DNA of 64,000 nt from Petropleomorpha daqingensis (GTDB taxonomy: Bacteria; Actinomycetota; Actinomycetes; Mycobacteriales; Geodermatophilaceae), in assembly GCF_013408985.1 (NCBI RefSeq), contig NZ_JACBZT010000001.1:1426001-1490000 (forward strand). Direction: 5' to 3'. The notes under the pieces were generated by a model. The model was not told where the DNA came from and did no database searches. It saw only the letters and a list, made by a program, of their open reading frames with translations. Position 1 is the stretch's first letter. Every line of letters begins with the position of its first letter. Below are positions 33,325 to 42,887 of this stretch, in pieces. Made by a program: the position numbers and the translations under genes.

Positions 33325-33792
33325 ATGGCGACGATCGGCCCGCTCGGCTGGACCCTGCGCGGCGCGGCGGCCGGCGCCGCGGCGACCACCGCGCTGAACG
33401 CGGTCACCTACCTCGACATGGCCGTCCGCGGGCGCGGGGTCAGCTCCACGCCGGAGCGCACGGTGGAGAAGCTGGCCGAGAAGGCGCACGTGGCGATCCC
33501 GGGCGACGCGGAGCACCGGCACAACCGCGTGCAGGGCCTCGGGCCGCTGACCGGGCTGGTGGCCGGGGTCGGCGTCGGTGTGGTGGCGGGGCTGGCGCGG
33601 GCGGCGGGCTTCCGGTCGGGCACGCTGCTGACGACGGCCGGCGTGCTGGTCGCGGCGAACGGGCCGATGACGGTGCTCGGCATCACCGATCCGCGGACCT
33701 GGTCGGCGACGGACTGGCTCAGCGACGTCGTCCCGCACCTGGTCTACGGGCTGGTCCTGACGACGACGATGGACGCCTTCCCGCGCCGCTGA
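33325..33792 (+). CDS. Conserved membrane protein, 155 aa
   Basis: ATG at 33325. A hydrophobic start (LRGAAAGAAATTALNAVTYL) is followed by VRGRGVSSTPERTVEKLAEK, a polar loop, then two or three membrane segments (LTGLVAGVGVGVVAGLARAA, LTTAGVLVAANGPMTVLGI, VPHLVYGLVLTTTM). The block RGRGVSSTPERTVEKLA recurs in actinobacterial proteins of unknown function. 91 unassigned bases lie before it. Confidence 0.7.
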   Translation: MATIGPLGWTLRGAAAGAAATTALNAVTYLDMAVRGRGVSSTPERTVEKLAEKAHVAIPGDAEHRHNRVQGLGPLTGLVAGVGVGVVAGLARAAGFRSGTLLTTAGVLVAANGPMTVLGITDPRTWSATDWLSDVVPHLVYGLVLTTTMDAFPRR

Positions 33793-33805
33793 GCAGACTG
33801 GCGCG

Positions 33806-34426
33806 GTGCAGGAGATCACCAGCGAGGCGGAGCTGCGCGAGCTGCTCGGTCATCCGCTGCCCCGCGTGGCCACCAAGGAGCGCCCGGCGCTCGACGAGTT
33901 CGACCGGCAGTTCCTCGCCGCCGCACCCATCTGCCTGGTCGCCACCAGCGACGCGGACGGGCGCTGCGACGTCTCGCCGAAGGGGGACCCGCCGGGCTTC
34001 ACCGTCGTCCTGGACGAGCGGACGATCGCGCTGCCCGAGCGGGCCGGCAACCGCCGGGCCGACGGCTACCGGAACATCCTGACCAACCCGCACGTCGGCC
34101 TGGTGTACCTGCTCCCCGGCCGGGGCGACACGCTGCGCATCAACGGCCGCGCCCGGCTGGTGCGCGACGAGGCGCTGCTCGACCGCATGGTGGAGCAGGG
34201 TCACCGCCCGATCCTCGCGCTCGTCGTGGACGTGGAGGAGGTCTTCTTCCACTGCGCGAAGGCGTTCCTGCGCTCGCGGCTGTGGGAGCCGGAGACCTGG
34301 GCGCCCGACGCGGTCCCGTCACGGGCGCGCATCGCCCAGCGGCAGGAGCGCGCCGGCGAGTCGCTGCCCGACCTCGAGCGCTACTACGGCGAGGCCTACA
34401 CCGCCGGCCTCTACCCGTCGTCCTGA
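33806..34426 (+). CDS. PPOX-type FMN-binding flavoprotein (MSMEG_1061-like)
   Basis: 206 residues with the pyridoxamine 5'-phosphate oxidase split-barrel: FLAAAPICLVATSDADGRCD, VSPKGDPPGFTVVLDERTIA, LPERAGNRRADGYRNILTNP and LVYLLPGRGDTLRINGRARL. The C-terminal segment FFHCAKAFLRSRLWEPETW is a hallmark of the MSMEG_1061 subgroup. Likely an FMN-dependent oxidoreductase; substrate unknown. GTG start at 33806, 14 bases after the previous gene. Confidence 0.85.
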   Translation: MQEITSEAELRELLGHPLPRVATKERPALDEFDRQFLAAAPICLVATSDADGRCDVSPKGDPPGFTVVLDERTIALPERAGNRRADGYRNILTNPHVGLVYLLPGRGDTLRINGRARLVRDEALLDRMVEQGHRPILALVVDVEEVFFHCAKAFLRSRLWEPETWAPDAVPSRARIAQRQERAGESLPDLERYYGEAYTAGLYPSS

Positions 34427-34493
34427 CCCAGGCATGGGAAGCGATACGTGCGTTTCGGGCGCCAGAACGCATGTATGGCTTCCCATGCCTGGG
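34427..34493. terminator. 67-bp inverted repeat between convergent genes
   Basis: Arms of about 33 bases; the outer 16 (CCCAGGCATGGGAAGC) are identical and the inner part has only a few mismatches. It starts directly after the flavoprotein stop and ends 11 bases before the stop of the serine hydrolase, so it can serve both genes. Confidence 0.8.
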
Positions 34494-34504
34494 GGTCCGC
34501 AGGC

Positions 34505-35827
34505 CTAGCGCCAGCCGGACTCGTCGACGCCGCCGGGCACGGGCGCGGCCGGGTCGTACGGCGACCGCGTGAAGATGAACGTGCCCAGGTCGAGGTGGTC
34601 GTCGGCGATCCGCAGGGTCTCGCCCGCGTAGTAGCCGTCGAGGCCCAGCCAGGTGCCGTCCGGACGACGGGTGAACCGGCTGGCCCGGCCGCCGCGGCCG
34701 GGCAGCGGGCCGAGGTGCAGCAGCCCACCCGGCACCGCGCGCAGCAGGTGCGGCGCCGGCCCCCAGAACCAGACGCCGAGCACGTCCAGGTCGACCGGCG
34801 GCGGCGACGGCACCCAGGCCTCCACGATCCGCGGCTCCGAGGCCCGCAGATCGGCCAGCATCCCCGGGATCACCGTGTCGAGACCGGCCGTCGTGTTGGC
34901 CAGCGAGACACCGCCGGTCTGCTCGTCGCGGTCGACGAAGACCCCGGCCAGGAACCCGGGCATCGAGCCGCCGTGGCCGATCAGCGTCCGGTCGTCGACC
35001 CGCAGCACCTGCAGGCCCAGCCCGTACGCCGACCAGCCTGGTGCCGAGGAGTCCACGCCGGCCGGCTCGGCCATCTCCGCCAGCGTCGCCGCGGACAGGA
35101 CGTCACCGGTGTCGCCGAGCAGGAACACCGCGAACCGGGCGAGATCGGTCAGGGGCGCCCAGAGCTGGCCGGCCGCGGCCATGATCCCGGCGTGGTGCTC
35201 GGGCTCGGGCAGGACGACGTCGGCCCACGGGTGCACCGCGATGCCGGCGGCCGCGGGCGGCACCGGGCGCGGCGTCGTCCGGGCCATGCCGAGCGGGGCC
35301 AGCACCTCGCGGTCGACGACGTCGTCCCACGACGCCCCGCGCACCCGCGCGACGAGCTCGCCGAGCAGGCCGAAGCCGAGGTTGGAGTAGTGGAACCGGC
35401 GGGCGGCGCCCAGGACGACGTCGTCCTCCTCGAGCTGCAGATCGGCGAGCGTGCCGCCGGGCGTGCGCTCCCACCAGTCGCCCGGGGACTCGGCCGACGC
35501 GCCGGCCAGGTGCGCGAGCAGCTGGCCCAGGGTGCGGTCGCCCAGCGGGGTGCCGGGCAGGTGCTTCTCCAGCGGGTCGTCGAGCCGGAGGCGGCCCTCG
35601 TCGCGCAGCCGCATCACGACGATCGCGGTCACGGTCTTGCTGATCGAACCCAGGCGGTACTGAACGTCGGTGTGCGGCTCGGGCACCGCACCACGCCCCG
35701 CGGACCAGGCCAGCCCCCCGTCGCGGACCACGCCGGCGACCAGGCTCGGCGCCCGCCCGTCGCGCTGGGCGCGCGCGAGGCGGGCGAGGAGCCGGCGGGC
35801 GGTGGTCGGCAGCACGGGTTCGGCCAT
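34505..35827 (-). CDS. Serine hydrolase (class C beta-lactamase / esterase family)
   Basis: 440 residues. SxxK motif in YRLGSISKTVTAIV, YxN motif in FHYSNLGFGLLGELVAR, and HxG in LIGHGGSMPGF. A lipocalin-like C-terminal domain of about 90 residues follows (YYAGETLRIADDHLDLG). No clear signal peptide at the N-terminus (MAEPVLPTTARRLL), so a cytoplasmic esterase or D-aminopeptidase-like activity is more likely than antibiotic resistance. Confidence 0.87.
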   Translation of the reverse strand: MAEPVLPTTARRLLARLARAQRDGRAPSLVAGVVRDGGLAWSAGRGAVPEPHTDVQYRLGSISKTVTAIVVMRLRDEGRLRLDDPLEKHLPGTPLGDRTLGQLLAHLAGASAESPGDWWERTPGGTLADLQLEEDDVVLGAARRFHYSNLGFGLLGELVARVRGASWDDVVDREVLAPLGMARTTPRPVPPAAAGIAVHPWADVVLPEPEHHAGIMAAAGQLWAPLTDLARFAVFLLGDTGDVLSAATLAEMAEPAGVDSSAPGWSAYGLGLQVLRVDDRTLIGHGGSMPGFLAGVFVDRDEQTGGVSLANTTAGLDTVIPGMLADLRASEPRIVEAWVPSPPPVDLDVLGVWFWGPAPHLLRAVPGGLLHLGPLPGRGGRASRFTRRPDGTWLGLDGYYAGETLRIADDHLDLGTFIFTRSPYDPAAPVPGGVDESGWR

Positions 35828-35851
35828 GACAGGGGACCGTACTGAGCGGCC

Positions 35852-36427
35852 TCAGCCGCCGCCGTCCAGGTACGCCGTCCCGCGCGGCGAGAGCTCGTAG
35901 CCGACCTCGAGGCTGTGCGTGAGGCCGAGCTCCTTGAGCTTGCGGACGTCCCGCTTGAACGCCAGGGTGTCCCGCCCCAGCCCGGCGGCGAGGTCGGGCG
36001 CCCGCACGCCGGGACGCTCGGCGATCAGCCGCAGCACCTCGCGCGTCCAGGGCACGTCCCGGGCGGTGTCCAGCCGGCCCAGGCGGTGGTCGATCTCCGC
36101 GCGGTCGGCGGCGGAGAGCGCTGCCTCGGCGCGCAGGGCCACCCGCGGATCGGGACCGGCCCACCGGACCTGCATCCGGTACAGCGCGGGCCCGGGACGG
36201 CGGTCGAGCAGGCGGTGCAGCCGCGCGAGGGATGCCACGCCGGCCGCGCGGGCGTCGTCCTCGGTCAGCGAGCCTGGATCGACCTCCGCGACGGAGACGA
36301 TCTCGACCACCCCGGCCCCGGTGCGCTGCCGGCTCCCGGGTCGCATCCGCGGCCGGTCCCAGCGGCGGAAGGCGAGCGTGACCGTGCCGTCGGCGATGCC
36401 CTGCGCGGTGGCCCGGTCGATGAGCAC
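35852..36427 (-). CDS. ASCH-domain protein with C-terminal winged helix
   Basis: 191 residues. The N-terminal half ([40 protein letters not shown]) matches the ASCH/PUA-like fold associated with RNA binding. The C-terminal half is a winged helix ([40 protein letters not shown]). GTG at 36427, only six bases from the start of the divergent gene at 36434, so one of the two starts may be misplaced. Specific target unknown. Confidence 0.75.
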   Translation of the reverse strand: MLIDRATAQGIADGTVTLAFRRWDRPRMRPGSRQRTGAGVVEIVSVAEVDPGSLTEDDARAAGVASLARLHRLLDRRPGPALYRMQVRWAGPDPRVALRAEAALSAADRAEIDHRLGRLDTARDVPWTREVLRLIAERPGVRAPDLAAGLGRDTLAFKRDVRKLKELGLTHSLEVGYELSPRGTAYLDGGG

Positions 36428-36433
36428 CGGAGC

Positions 36434-37000
36434 ATGCTGGCAGGGTCGGCTCCCGTGAAGGGGCTGGCCCGCCGCGAGTTCTGCCTCGTGCTGCTGCGTC
36501 GGATGGCCGATCTGCGCCCGGATCTGGTCGCCGAGGCGCTGCCGCGGCTGCGCGCGACGAAGGGCCAGGCGAACGCGGCGCACACCCGCTGGCAGGCGCT
36601 GCAGCACTCACGGCGCGCCCCGCGCGGGCTGGCGCTGCGGACCGCCGTCCTCGGGCCGCCCGACGAGATCGAGGACCGCCGCTTCGGCGATCTCGACCTC
36701 GAGGTGCACCGCTGGCCGCTGCCGCTGTGGCCGCAGCTCTACTGGGAGGTGCTCACCGCCCCGGGCGGCGAGGTGCTCCAGGAGCACCTGGTGCGCGCAC
36801 CGTGGTCGATCGTGCCGCCGGCGGCGGGCCGCCGGCTGCGGGTCTGGGAGCACGTGCTGGACGACGTCGTCGACCTGCCCGGCGCGGTCAGCGTCGACCC
36901 CGGCGTCGCCACGCGCTGGGAGGTGCACCTCGCCGACGGCACGCGCACGGAGTTCGTCTGGGGACTGCTGCAGCGCGTCAGCCTGCCGCCGGGACGATGA
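36434..37000 (+). CDS. Hypothetical protein, 188 aa
   Basis: ATG at 36434, or GTG at 36455 ([14 protein letters not shown]). The first 60 residues are helical and basic ([20 protein letters not shown]); the rest is beta-rich and Trp-rich ([40 protein letters not shown]). No family is recognised with confidence. It ends overlapping the YrdB-like gene by 23 bp. Confidence 0.6.
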   Translation: MLAGSAPVKGLARREFCLVLLRRMADLRPDLVAEALPRLRATKGQANAAHTRWQALQHSRRAPRGLALRTAVLGPPDEIEDRRFGDLDLEVHRWPLPLWPQLYWEVLTAPGGEVLQEHLVRAPWSIVPPAAGRRLRVWEHVLDDVVDLPGAVSVDPGVATRWEVHLADGTRTEFVWGLLQRVSLPPGR

Positions 37001-37325
37001 CCGGCCGGGACAGCGTCGCCCCCAGCAGGGCGGCGACGGCCAGGACGACGGCGAGCACCGGGTGCCCGAGCAGGACGAGCGCCAGCACGGCCGCGCCGTG
37101 CACCACGACCTTGGTGACGACGGCGAGCGCCGGGACGTGGACGACCGACCGCGGGGCGGCGAACAGGCCCCAGAGGACGGCGGCGACCAGCGGGAACCCG
37201 ATCGCGGCGAGCACGCGCAGCGCCGTCGGGGCGGGCAGCGCCCACCCGGCGACGGCCAGCGCGGCCAGGGACGCGAGCTCGGCGGCGAACGCGACGGTCG
37301 CCCACAGCCAGGACCGGATCTGCAT
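36978..37325 (-). CDS. YrdB-like (DUF2568) membrane protein
   Basis: 115 residues with four transmembrane helices: [39 protein letters not shown] with [20 protein letters not shown] and [20 protein letters not shown]. The motif GLFAAPRS is typical of DUF2568/YrdB. Function unknown. ATG at 37325; an upstream in-frame start is less likely. Confidence 0.8.
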   Translation of the reverse strand: MQIRSWLWATVAFAAELASLAALAVAGWALPAPTALRVLAAIGFPLVAAVLWGLFAAPRSVVHVPALAVVTKVVVHGAAVLALVLLGHPVLAVVLAVAALLGATLSRPVIVPAAG

Positions 37326-37412
37326 CGTGTCGATCGCCCTTCGTGAGCGCTGATCTGTTTCGAGAGCAGTGTTCACGCAAAGAACCTCGCCGTCAAGCCC
37401 CCGACAACGCAC

Positions 37413-37444
37413 GAGCCCCGGCCGCGCGAACGCGGCCGGGGCTC
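37413..37444 (-). terminator. Hairpin terminator of the NlpC/P60 gene
   Basis: GAGCCCCGGCCGCG pairs perfectly with 37431-37444 across a CGAA loop. It lies 19 bases after the stop codon on the minus strand. Confidence 0.85.
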
Positions 37445-37463
37445 GGAACGGGTGCGGGAGCGG

Positions 37464-38558
37464 TCAGCCCGCGATGCGGCGCATGGCGGTGATCCCGCCG
37501 ACGGCGTCGATGCTGGCCACCTTGACCACGTCGCCGGACGTCGGCGCGTGCACCATCTGGCCGTTGCCGATGTAGATGCCCACGTGGCTGACCGGGCTGT
37601 AGAAGAAGATCAGGTCGCCGGGCCGCAGGTCGCTGCGCGAGACCGCCTGGCCCATGCGCGACTGCTGCAAGCTGGAGTGCGGCAGGCTGATCCCCGCGGC
37701 CTTGTAGGCGTACAGCACCAGGCCGGAGCAGTCGAAGGAGCTGGGGCCGGCCGCCGCCCACACGTACGGCTTGCCACGCTGGGCCATGGCCGTGTCGACG
37801 GCGGTCTGCGCCGCGGCGCTGTCGGCCACGATCGGCCCGGTCGGCGCCGGCTCGGAGCGGTCGTCGCGGCTGGCGCGGTCGCTGCCGTGCGTGCTGGCGA
37901 GCTGGACGGCGGCCTGCTGCTCGGCGGCCGAGAGGCGGCTGAAGTCGGCCTGGTACTTGTTCACCTGGGCCTGCAGGTCGGCCTGCTGGGCGGCCACCTT
38001 GTCGTACCTGGACTGCGCATCGGCGGCGGACTTCGCGGCCACGGTCTGCGCCTGGGCGGCGGCCTGGCTGGCGGCGGCGACCTGGTCGAGGATCGCGTTC
38101 TGGTGGTCGGCGACCATCTGCAGCGTCGACATCTTGTCCACGAACTCGTCGGCGCTGTCGCTGGTCATCATCGCCGAGAAGCCGTTGGTGGTGCCGCCGG
38201 TGAAGGCGCTGCGGGCGATCCCGCGGACCTGCGCCTGCGCGGTGGCCAGGTCGGCCTGGGCCTTGGCGACCGCGTCGGCGGCGGCCTTTGCCGCGGCCTG
38301 CTGGGTCTCCAGCTCGGACCGCGCGGTGTTGAACTGCTCGGTCACGACCTCGAGGTCGTGGGCCCGGGCGGCCATCAGCTCGGCGGCCTCCTTCGCGGTC
38401 GCCGGCGCGTCCGGAGCGGCGGAGGCCACCTGCGGGACGAAGGCGATGCCGGCCGAGACGGCGATCGCACCGGTGAGCACGAGGACCGTCCGGCGGACGG
38501 TGCGGAGGGGGCGCAGCGGGAGGTTCGGGCGCGGGAAGGACGTCCGAGCGGTCGCCAT
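37464..38558 (-). CDS. Secreted NlpC/P60 peptidoglycan endopeptidase
   Basis: 364 residues. Signal peptide (VLVLTGAIAVSAGIAFVPQV to SAAP), then a long coiled coil (about 45-225: EAAELMAARAHDLEVVTEQF onward), and a C-terminal NlpC/P60 domain with catalytic Cys in FDCSGLVLYAYK and His in VSHVGIYIG and MVHAPTSG. The layout matches RipA/RipC-type cell-separation hydrolases that cut the D-Glu-mDAP bond. ATG at 38558 with GGAGAG ten bases upstream. A MtrA-like direct repeat lies in the upstream region. Confidence 0.92.
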   Translation of the reverse strand: MATARTSFPRPNLPLRPLRTVRRTVLVLTGAIAVSAGIAFVPQVASAAPDAPATAKEAAELMAARAHDLEVVTEQFNTARSELETQQAAAKAAADAVAKAQADLATAQAQVRGIARSAFTGGTTNGFSAMMTSDSADEFVDKMSTLQMVADHQNAILDQVAAASQAAAQAQTVAAKSAADAQSRYDKVAAQQADLQAQVNKYQADFSRLSAAEQQAAVQLASTHGSDRASRDDRSEPAPTGPIVADSAAAQTAVDTAMAQRGKPYVWAAAGPSSFDCSGLVLYAYKAAGISLPHSSLQQSRMGQAVSRSDLRPGDLIFFYSPVSHVGIYIGNGQMVHAPTSGDVVKVASIDAVGGITAMRRIAG

Positions 38559-38658
38559 GGTGCGGGCGCTCTCCAATCGGGGGCGGTGGCCGAGGGCTTG
38601 CCAGTCGGGCTGTCGGACAGTCACGCACCGCCCCGACGGACATACAGACCGTAAGGGC

Positions 38659-38674
38659 GTTACCCCGGCGTGAC
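38659..38674 (-). promoter_or_regulatory. MtrA-like direct repeat upstream of the NlpC/P60 gene
   Basis: On the minus strand GTCAC-GCCGGG-GTAAC places two pentamers one helical turn apart (11 bp), the form bound by MtrA in mycobacteria, corynebacteria and Streptomyces. It is about 100 bp before the start codon. No other feature is recognised in 38,559-38,833. Confidence 0.5.
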
Positions 38675-38833
38675 AATCACCTGCTTGTAATTTGTGCAGA
38701 CCTTCACAACAGGTTGCACTTCACTCGGGACTCAGAGTGACGATTGGGGGCGGACCGCTCCGTCCCACCCCGTGTGAACGTGAACATGGCGACCTGCGGA
38801 AACGGCCCGCCGACCCCCGGTTACGGTGCGCAC

Positions 38834-40396
38834 GTGGCAGTTCCCCGGTACGACGCGGTCGTTGTCGGAGGTGGACACAACGGCCTCACGGCCGCCGCCT
38901 ACCTCGCCCGCGCCGGTCGCTCCGTCCTCCTGCTGGAGCGGCTCGCGGAGCTGGGCGGCGCGGCGGTCAGCCGCCAGGTCTTCGACGGCGTCGACGTCCG
39001 GCTCTCGGCCTACTCGTACCTGGTCAGCCTGCTGCCCGACCGCGTCGTCGCCGACCTGGGCCTGCGGCTGCGCCTCGCCGACCGGTCGGTCGCCTCCTAC
39101 ACCGCCGTCGAGCGGAACGGCCGCTCGCAGGGCCTGCTCGTGGAGCGGGACGAGGGCCCGGCGACGGCGGCCTCCTTCCGGTCGCTCACCGGGTCCGACG
39201 ACGAGCTCGCCGGCTGGCAGCGCTTCTACGCACGGCTGGCGACGCTGGCCGAGGACCTCGCCCCGACGCTCACCGAGCCGCTGCTGGCCCCCGACGAGCT
39301 CGCCGCCCGGCTGCGCGACCCCGCGCTGTGGCACGACCTGCGGGAGCGCCCGCTCGCCGACGTGGTCGCCGACCACCTGTCCGACGACGTCGTCCGCGGG
39401 GTGGCGCTCACCGACGGGCTGATCGGCACGTTCGCCGACCTGCACGACGCGGGCAGCCCCGCCGGGCGCTGCTTCCTGTACCACCTGATCGGCAACGGCA
39501 CCGGGCTCTGGCGGGTACCGGTCGGCGGGATGGGCGCGGTCTCGGCCGCGCTGGCCGACGCCGCCCGCGGCGCCGGTGCCGAGCTGGTCACCCGGGCGAC
39601 GGTGACGGCGCTGGAGGCCCGCCGGGACGGCGTCACGGTGCACTGGACGGACGACGACGGCGCGACCCGTGCCGCCGACGCCGGGCACGCCGTGGTGGGC
39701 GCGGCACCGACGGTGCTGGCCGAGCTGCTGGGCACCGATCCCGGTCCGTGGCCCAGCGGATCGCAGCTGAAGGTCAACATGGTGCTGGCGCGGCTGCCGC
39801 GGCTGCGGTCGGGCGCCGACCCGGCGACCGCGTTCGCCGGCACCTTCCACGTCGACGAGGCCGCCGCGCAGCTCGACGCGGCGTACGCGCAGGCCGCCGC
39901 CGGACGGCTGCCGGACGTGATCCCGTTCGAGGTCTACTGCCACTCCCTCACCGACCCGTCGATCCTCGGGCCGTCGGCGCGGGCGGCCGGGCTGCACACC
40001 CTGACCCTGTTCGGGCTGCACACGCCCGCCGAGCTCTACCGCGCCGACAACGAGGGCACCCGGGCCGAGGCGGTCCGGCGGGTGGTCGCCCAGCTCGACG
40101 CCCACCTGGACGAGCCGCTGCTGGACTGCCTGGCGCGGGACGCGCAGGGGCAGCCGTGCCTGCAGGCCGCCTCACCGGTCGACGTCGAGGCCTCGCTGGC
40201 CATGCCGGGCGGGCACATCTTCCACGGGGACCTGTCCTGGCCGGAGGCGCGCACCGCCGACGAGGTCGGCACCTGGGGCGTGGCCACGGCGCACCCGCGC
40301 GTCGTGTCGGCGTCGTCCGGGGGAACCGTGCGCGGCGGCGCGGTCAGCGGGCTCGGCGGCTACGCCGCCGCCCGCCACCTGCTCACCCCGCGCTGA
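38834..40396 (+). CDS. FAD-dependent oxidoreductase (phytoene desaturase / PYROXD2-like)
   Basis: 520 residues. Dinucleotide-binding motif DAVVVGGGHNGLTAAAYLAR followed by LLLERLAELGGAAVS. The centre has GLWRVPVGGMGAVSAALADA and the C-terminus GGHIFHGDLSWPEA and VRGGAVSGLGGYAAARHLL, typical of the amine oxidase/CrtI-like superfamily. There is no carotenoid gene nearby, so carotenoid desaturation is not implied. Start uncertain (GTG 38834, ATG 38786). Convergent with the PBP gene, 12 bp apart. Confidence 0.85.
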   Translation: MAVPRYDAVVVGGGHNGLTAAAYLARAGRSVLLLERLAELGGAAVSRQVFDGVDVRLSAYSYLVSLLPDRVVADLGLRLRLADRSVASYTAVERNGRSQGLLVERDEGPATAASFRSLTGSDDELAGWQRFYARLATLAEDLAPTLTEPLLAPDELAARLRDPALWHDLRERPLADVVADHLSDDVVRGVALTDGLIGTFADLHDAGSPAGRCFLYHLIGNGTGLWRVPVGGMGAVSAALADAARGAGAELVTRATVTALEARRDGVTVHWTDDDGATRAADAGHAVVGAAPTVLAELLGTDPGPWPSGSQLKVNMVLARLPRLRSGADPATAFAGTFHVDEAAAQLDAAYAQAAAGRLPDVIPFEVYCHSLTDPSILGPSARAAGLHTLTLFGLHTPAELYRADNEGTRAEAVRRVVAQLDAHLDEPLLDCLARDAQGQPCLQAASPVDVEASLAMPGGHIFHGDLSWPEARTADEVGTWGVATAHPRVVSASSGGTVRGGAVSGLGGYAAARHLLTPR

Positions 40397-40408
40397 CCTC
40401 GGCCGGGG

Positions 40409-42805
40409 TCAGCCGTTGCCGGGACGGCCGCCACCCGGGAAACCGGGGAAACCCGGGACGACGCCGCCCGGTGGGTTCCCGTTGCCGTTCCCGTTGCCCC
40501 CGTTCCCGCCGGGGGTGCTGCCGTTGGAGGTGGGGGGCGGCTGCTGCTGGGGTGGCGGCGGCTGCTGCTGGGGTGGCGGGGTCTGCTCCGGCGGCGGCTC
40601 GACGTAGTTCTTGCCGTTGCTGATCCGGATGGTCACGACCTGCCCGGGGACGGCGCGGTTGCTCGGGCTGAGGCCGACGAGCTCGCCCTCCTTCTTGTCG
40701 CTGTCGACCCTGGCCGTGGCGTACTGGAACCCGGCGCTGGTCAGCGCCGCCTTGCAGGCGCTCACGCTCGTGCACCGCGGCAGCGGCTTGGTGTTGCCGT
40801 TGGCCACGACCGGGTCCTCGGGCGGGAACACGCCGCTGCCCCGGGCGTCGAGGATCGGCGCCATCGCGTCGTGCCAGATGGTGGCGGGTTTGTTACCGCC
40901 GAAGCCACCGACGTTCTGCCTCTCCCGGGGGTTGAGCACCATCACGCTGGCCGTGATCTCCGGCGTGGAGCCCACGAACGCGGCCGAGAAGTTCTCCTGC
41001 GAGGTACCGGTCTTGCCGGCGATCTGGTGACCCGGCACGTACGCCCGGCGCGCGGTCTGACCGGGATTGCCCGGCTCGACGTCCTTGCGCAGCATCTGGG
41101 TCAGCGTGTTCGCGATCCCGGGTGCGATCGCCTCCGGCGTGCACCTGTCGTGCACGAGCGGCTGGCCGTCGTCCCCGAGGACGTCCTTGCCGTTGCGGTC
41201 GATCAGCCGGGTCACCGGGACGACGTCGCACTGGGTGCCGCTGCCGAACACGGTGGCGTACGCGGAGGCGAGGCCCAGCGGGCTGGTGGCCTCCGCGCCG
41301 AGGGTGAACGAGCCGCGGTTGTCGTCGATGATCTGCTGCGGCAGGGCGGGGTCGCTGAACTGGAACAGGCCCATCTTCTCGGCCATGTGCACCGGGTCGG
41401 CGACGCTGCCGAGCGCGTCCTCCAGGCCGACGAAGTAGGTGTTCGACGACTGGTAGAGCGCCGTCGTCATGTCCAGCGTGGCGGCGTAGTGCCCGGCGTT
41501 GCTCACCGTGTAGGGCTTGCCGCCGTCCTTGTAGACGCGCGAGGTGTACGGATCGCCGGTCGTCAGCGTGTAGTGGCTGCCGAACCCGCGGGCGAGGGCG
41601 GCGGCGGCGGTGAACACCTTGTAGGTGGAGCCCGAGCCCTTGCTGGAGGCCTCGAAGAGGTTGAACGACTCCTGCGTCGGGTCGTTCCGGTCGTAGCCGA
41701 AGACCCGGTTGACGCTGAGCGCGAGCAGGTGCCCGGTCTTGGGTTCCACGGCCGAGAACATGCCGGCCAGCGAGTTGCCCAGCGGCAGGGTCGCCAGGAC
41801 GGCGGCATCGCCCGAGCGCTGCAGGTCCGCATCCAGCGTCGTCTGGATCGTGTAGCCGTTGTGCTCGAGGTCCTGCTGGCTGATCCCGAGCGTCTGGATC
41901 AGGTACTTCTGCACGGTGTCGCAGACGTACGCGCCGACGGTGGCCTGCACGCAGCCGCGGGGCGGGGGCGGCGCGGGGTTCAGGCCCAGCGGCGTCGCCG
42001 CCGTCTCGGTGGCCTGGTGCTGGGTGATGTAGTGCTGGTCGGCCATCCGCGAGAGGACCTCGTTGCGCCGCGCCGTGGCCTTGTCGGGCTCGGTGAACGG
42101 GTCGAAGTGGGTCGGGCTCTGCACGAGGCCGGCCAGCAGGGCGGCCTGCGGGAGGGTGAGCGCCGTGGCGTCGATGCCGAAGAACGCGCGTGCTGCGGGC
42201 TGGATGCCGTAGGCGTTCTGCCCGAAGTACACGATGTTCAGGTAGCGGGTGAGGATCTCGTCCTTGCTGTACTTGTCCTCCAGCGCGAGCGCCAGCTGCG
42301 CCTCGCGGAGCTTGCGGCCGACCGTCTGCTCGACGGCGGCGTCGCGCTCCTCGGGGGTCGTGGCCGTCTGCAGCAGGGTCTGCTTGACCAGCTGCTGGGT
42401 GAGCGTCGACCCACCCTCCTCCACGCCGCCGTTGACGATGTTGGTCAGCAGGGCGCGCACGGTGCCCTGGACGTCGAGGCCGTGGTGCTCGTAGAAGCGG
42501 GCGTCCTCGATCGCCACCATGGCCTGCTTCATGACCTGGGCGATCTGGTCGCCGGCGACCGGTGCGCGGTTCTGCTCGTAGAACTGCGTCATGACCTCGC
42601 CGTTCGCGGCGAGCATGACCGAGTTGGGCGCCGGCGGCTCGTCGGTCAGCTCGACGGGGGGCGCGCCGAGCAGGCCGGTGGACCTCTGGGCGCCCAGCGC
42701 GGGGCCGCCGATCCAGGGGAAGAGCAGACCGGCCAGGAGGACTCCGGCGACGACGATCGTCGACAGCAGCTTGAGCAGCGTGCTGACCGCCTTGGGCCGA
42801 TCCAT
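40409..42805 (-). CDS. Bifunctional class A penicillin-binding protein with PASTA domain
   Basis: 798 residues: short cytoplasmic start, TM anchor (LLKLLSTIVVAGVLLAGLLF), glycosyltransferase GT51 (AMVAIEDARFYEHHGLDVQG, GGSTLTQQLVKQ), transpeptidase with SxxK in SGSTYKVFTA, SxN in YQSSNTYFVG and KTG in GKTGTSQENF, one PASTA domain (about 690-750) and a Pro/Gly/Asn-rich tail. It polymerises and cross-links peptidoglycan. The single PASTA domain and size match PonA2 of mycobacteria. ATG at 42805 after GGGGAGGGGGCG. Confidence 0.92.
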   Translation of the reverse strand: MDRPKAVSTLLKLLSTIVVAGVLLAGLLFPWIGGPALGAQRSTGLLGAPPVELTDEPPAPNSVMLAANGEVMTQFYEQNRAPVAGDQIAQVMKQAMVAIEDARFYEHHGLDVQGTVRALLTNIVNGGVEEGGSTLTQQLVKQTLLQTATTPEERDAAVEQTVGRKLREAQLALALEDKYSKDEILTRYLNIVYFGQNAYGIQPAARAFFGIDATALTLPQAALLAGLVQSPTHFDPFTEPDKATARRNEVLSRMADQHYITQHQATETAATPLGLNPAPPPPRGCVQATVGAYVCDTVQKYLIQTLGISQQDLEHNGYTIQTTLDADLQRSGDAAVLATLPLGNSLAGMFSAVEPKTGHLLALSVNRVFGYDRNDPTQESFNLFEASSKGSGSTYKVFTAAAALARGFGSHYTLTTGDPYTSRVYKDGGKPYTVSNAGHYAATLDMTTALYQSSNTYFVGLEDALGSVADPVHMAEKMGLFQFSDPALPQQIIDDNRGSFTLGAEATSPLGLASAYATVFGSGTQCDVVPVTRLIDRNGKDVLGDDGQPLVHDRCTPEAIAPGIANTLTQMLRKDVEPGNPGQTARRAYVPGHQIAGKTGTSQENFSAAFVGSTPEITASVMVLNPRERQNVGGFGGNKPATIWHDAMAPILDARGSGVFPPEDPVVANGNTKPLPRCTSVSACKAALTSAGFQYATARVDSDKKEGELVGLSPSNRAVPGQVVTIRISNGKNYVEPPPEQTPPPQQQPPPPQQQPPPTSNGSTPGGNGGNGNGNGNPPGGVVPGFPGFPGGGRPGNG

Positions 42806-42887
42806 CGCCCCCTCCCCTTCGGACTGGGCCCACACCTCAACAGGAAACGGGCCGGTCCACAACCACCCCCGCTGCGACGTCCCCTGT

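Noticed and set aside
34427-34493. Insertion sequence end or attachment site
   Set aside because: Near-perfect inverted arms lie exactly between two convergent stop codons, which is better explained as a two-way terminator.
38559-38833. c-di-AMP (ydaO-type) riboswitch before the NlpC/P60 gene
   Set aside because: Such riboswitches precede wall hydrolases in actinobacteria, but I could not match the conserved blocks here. A covariance-model search (Rfam RF00379) would decide.
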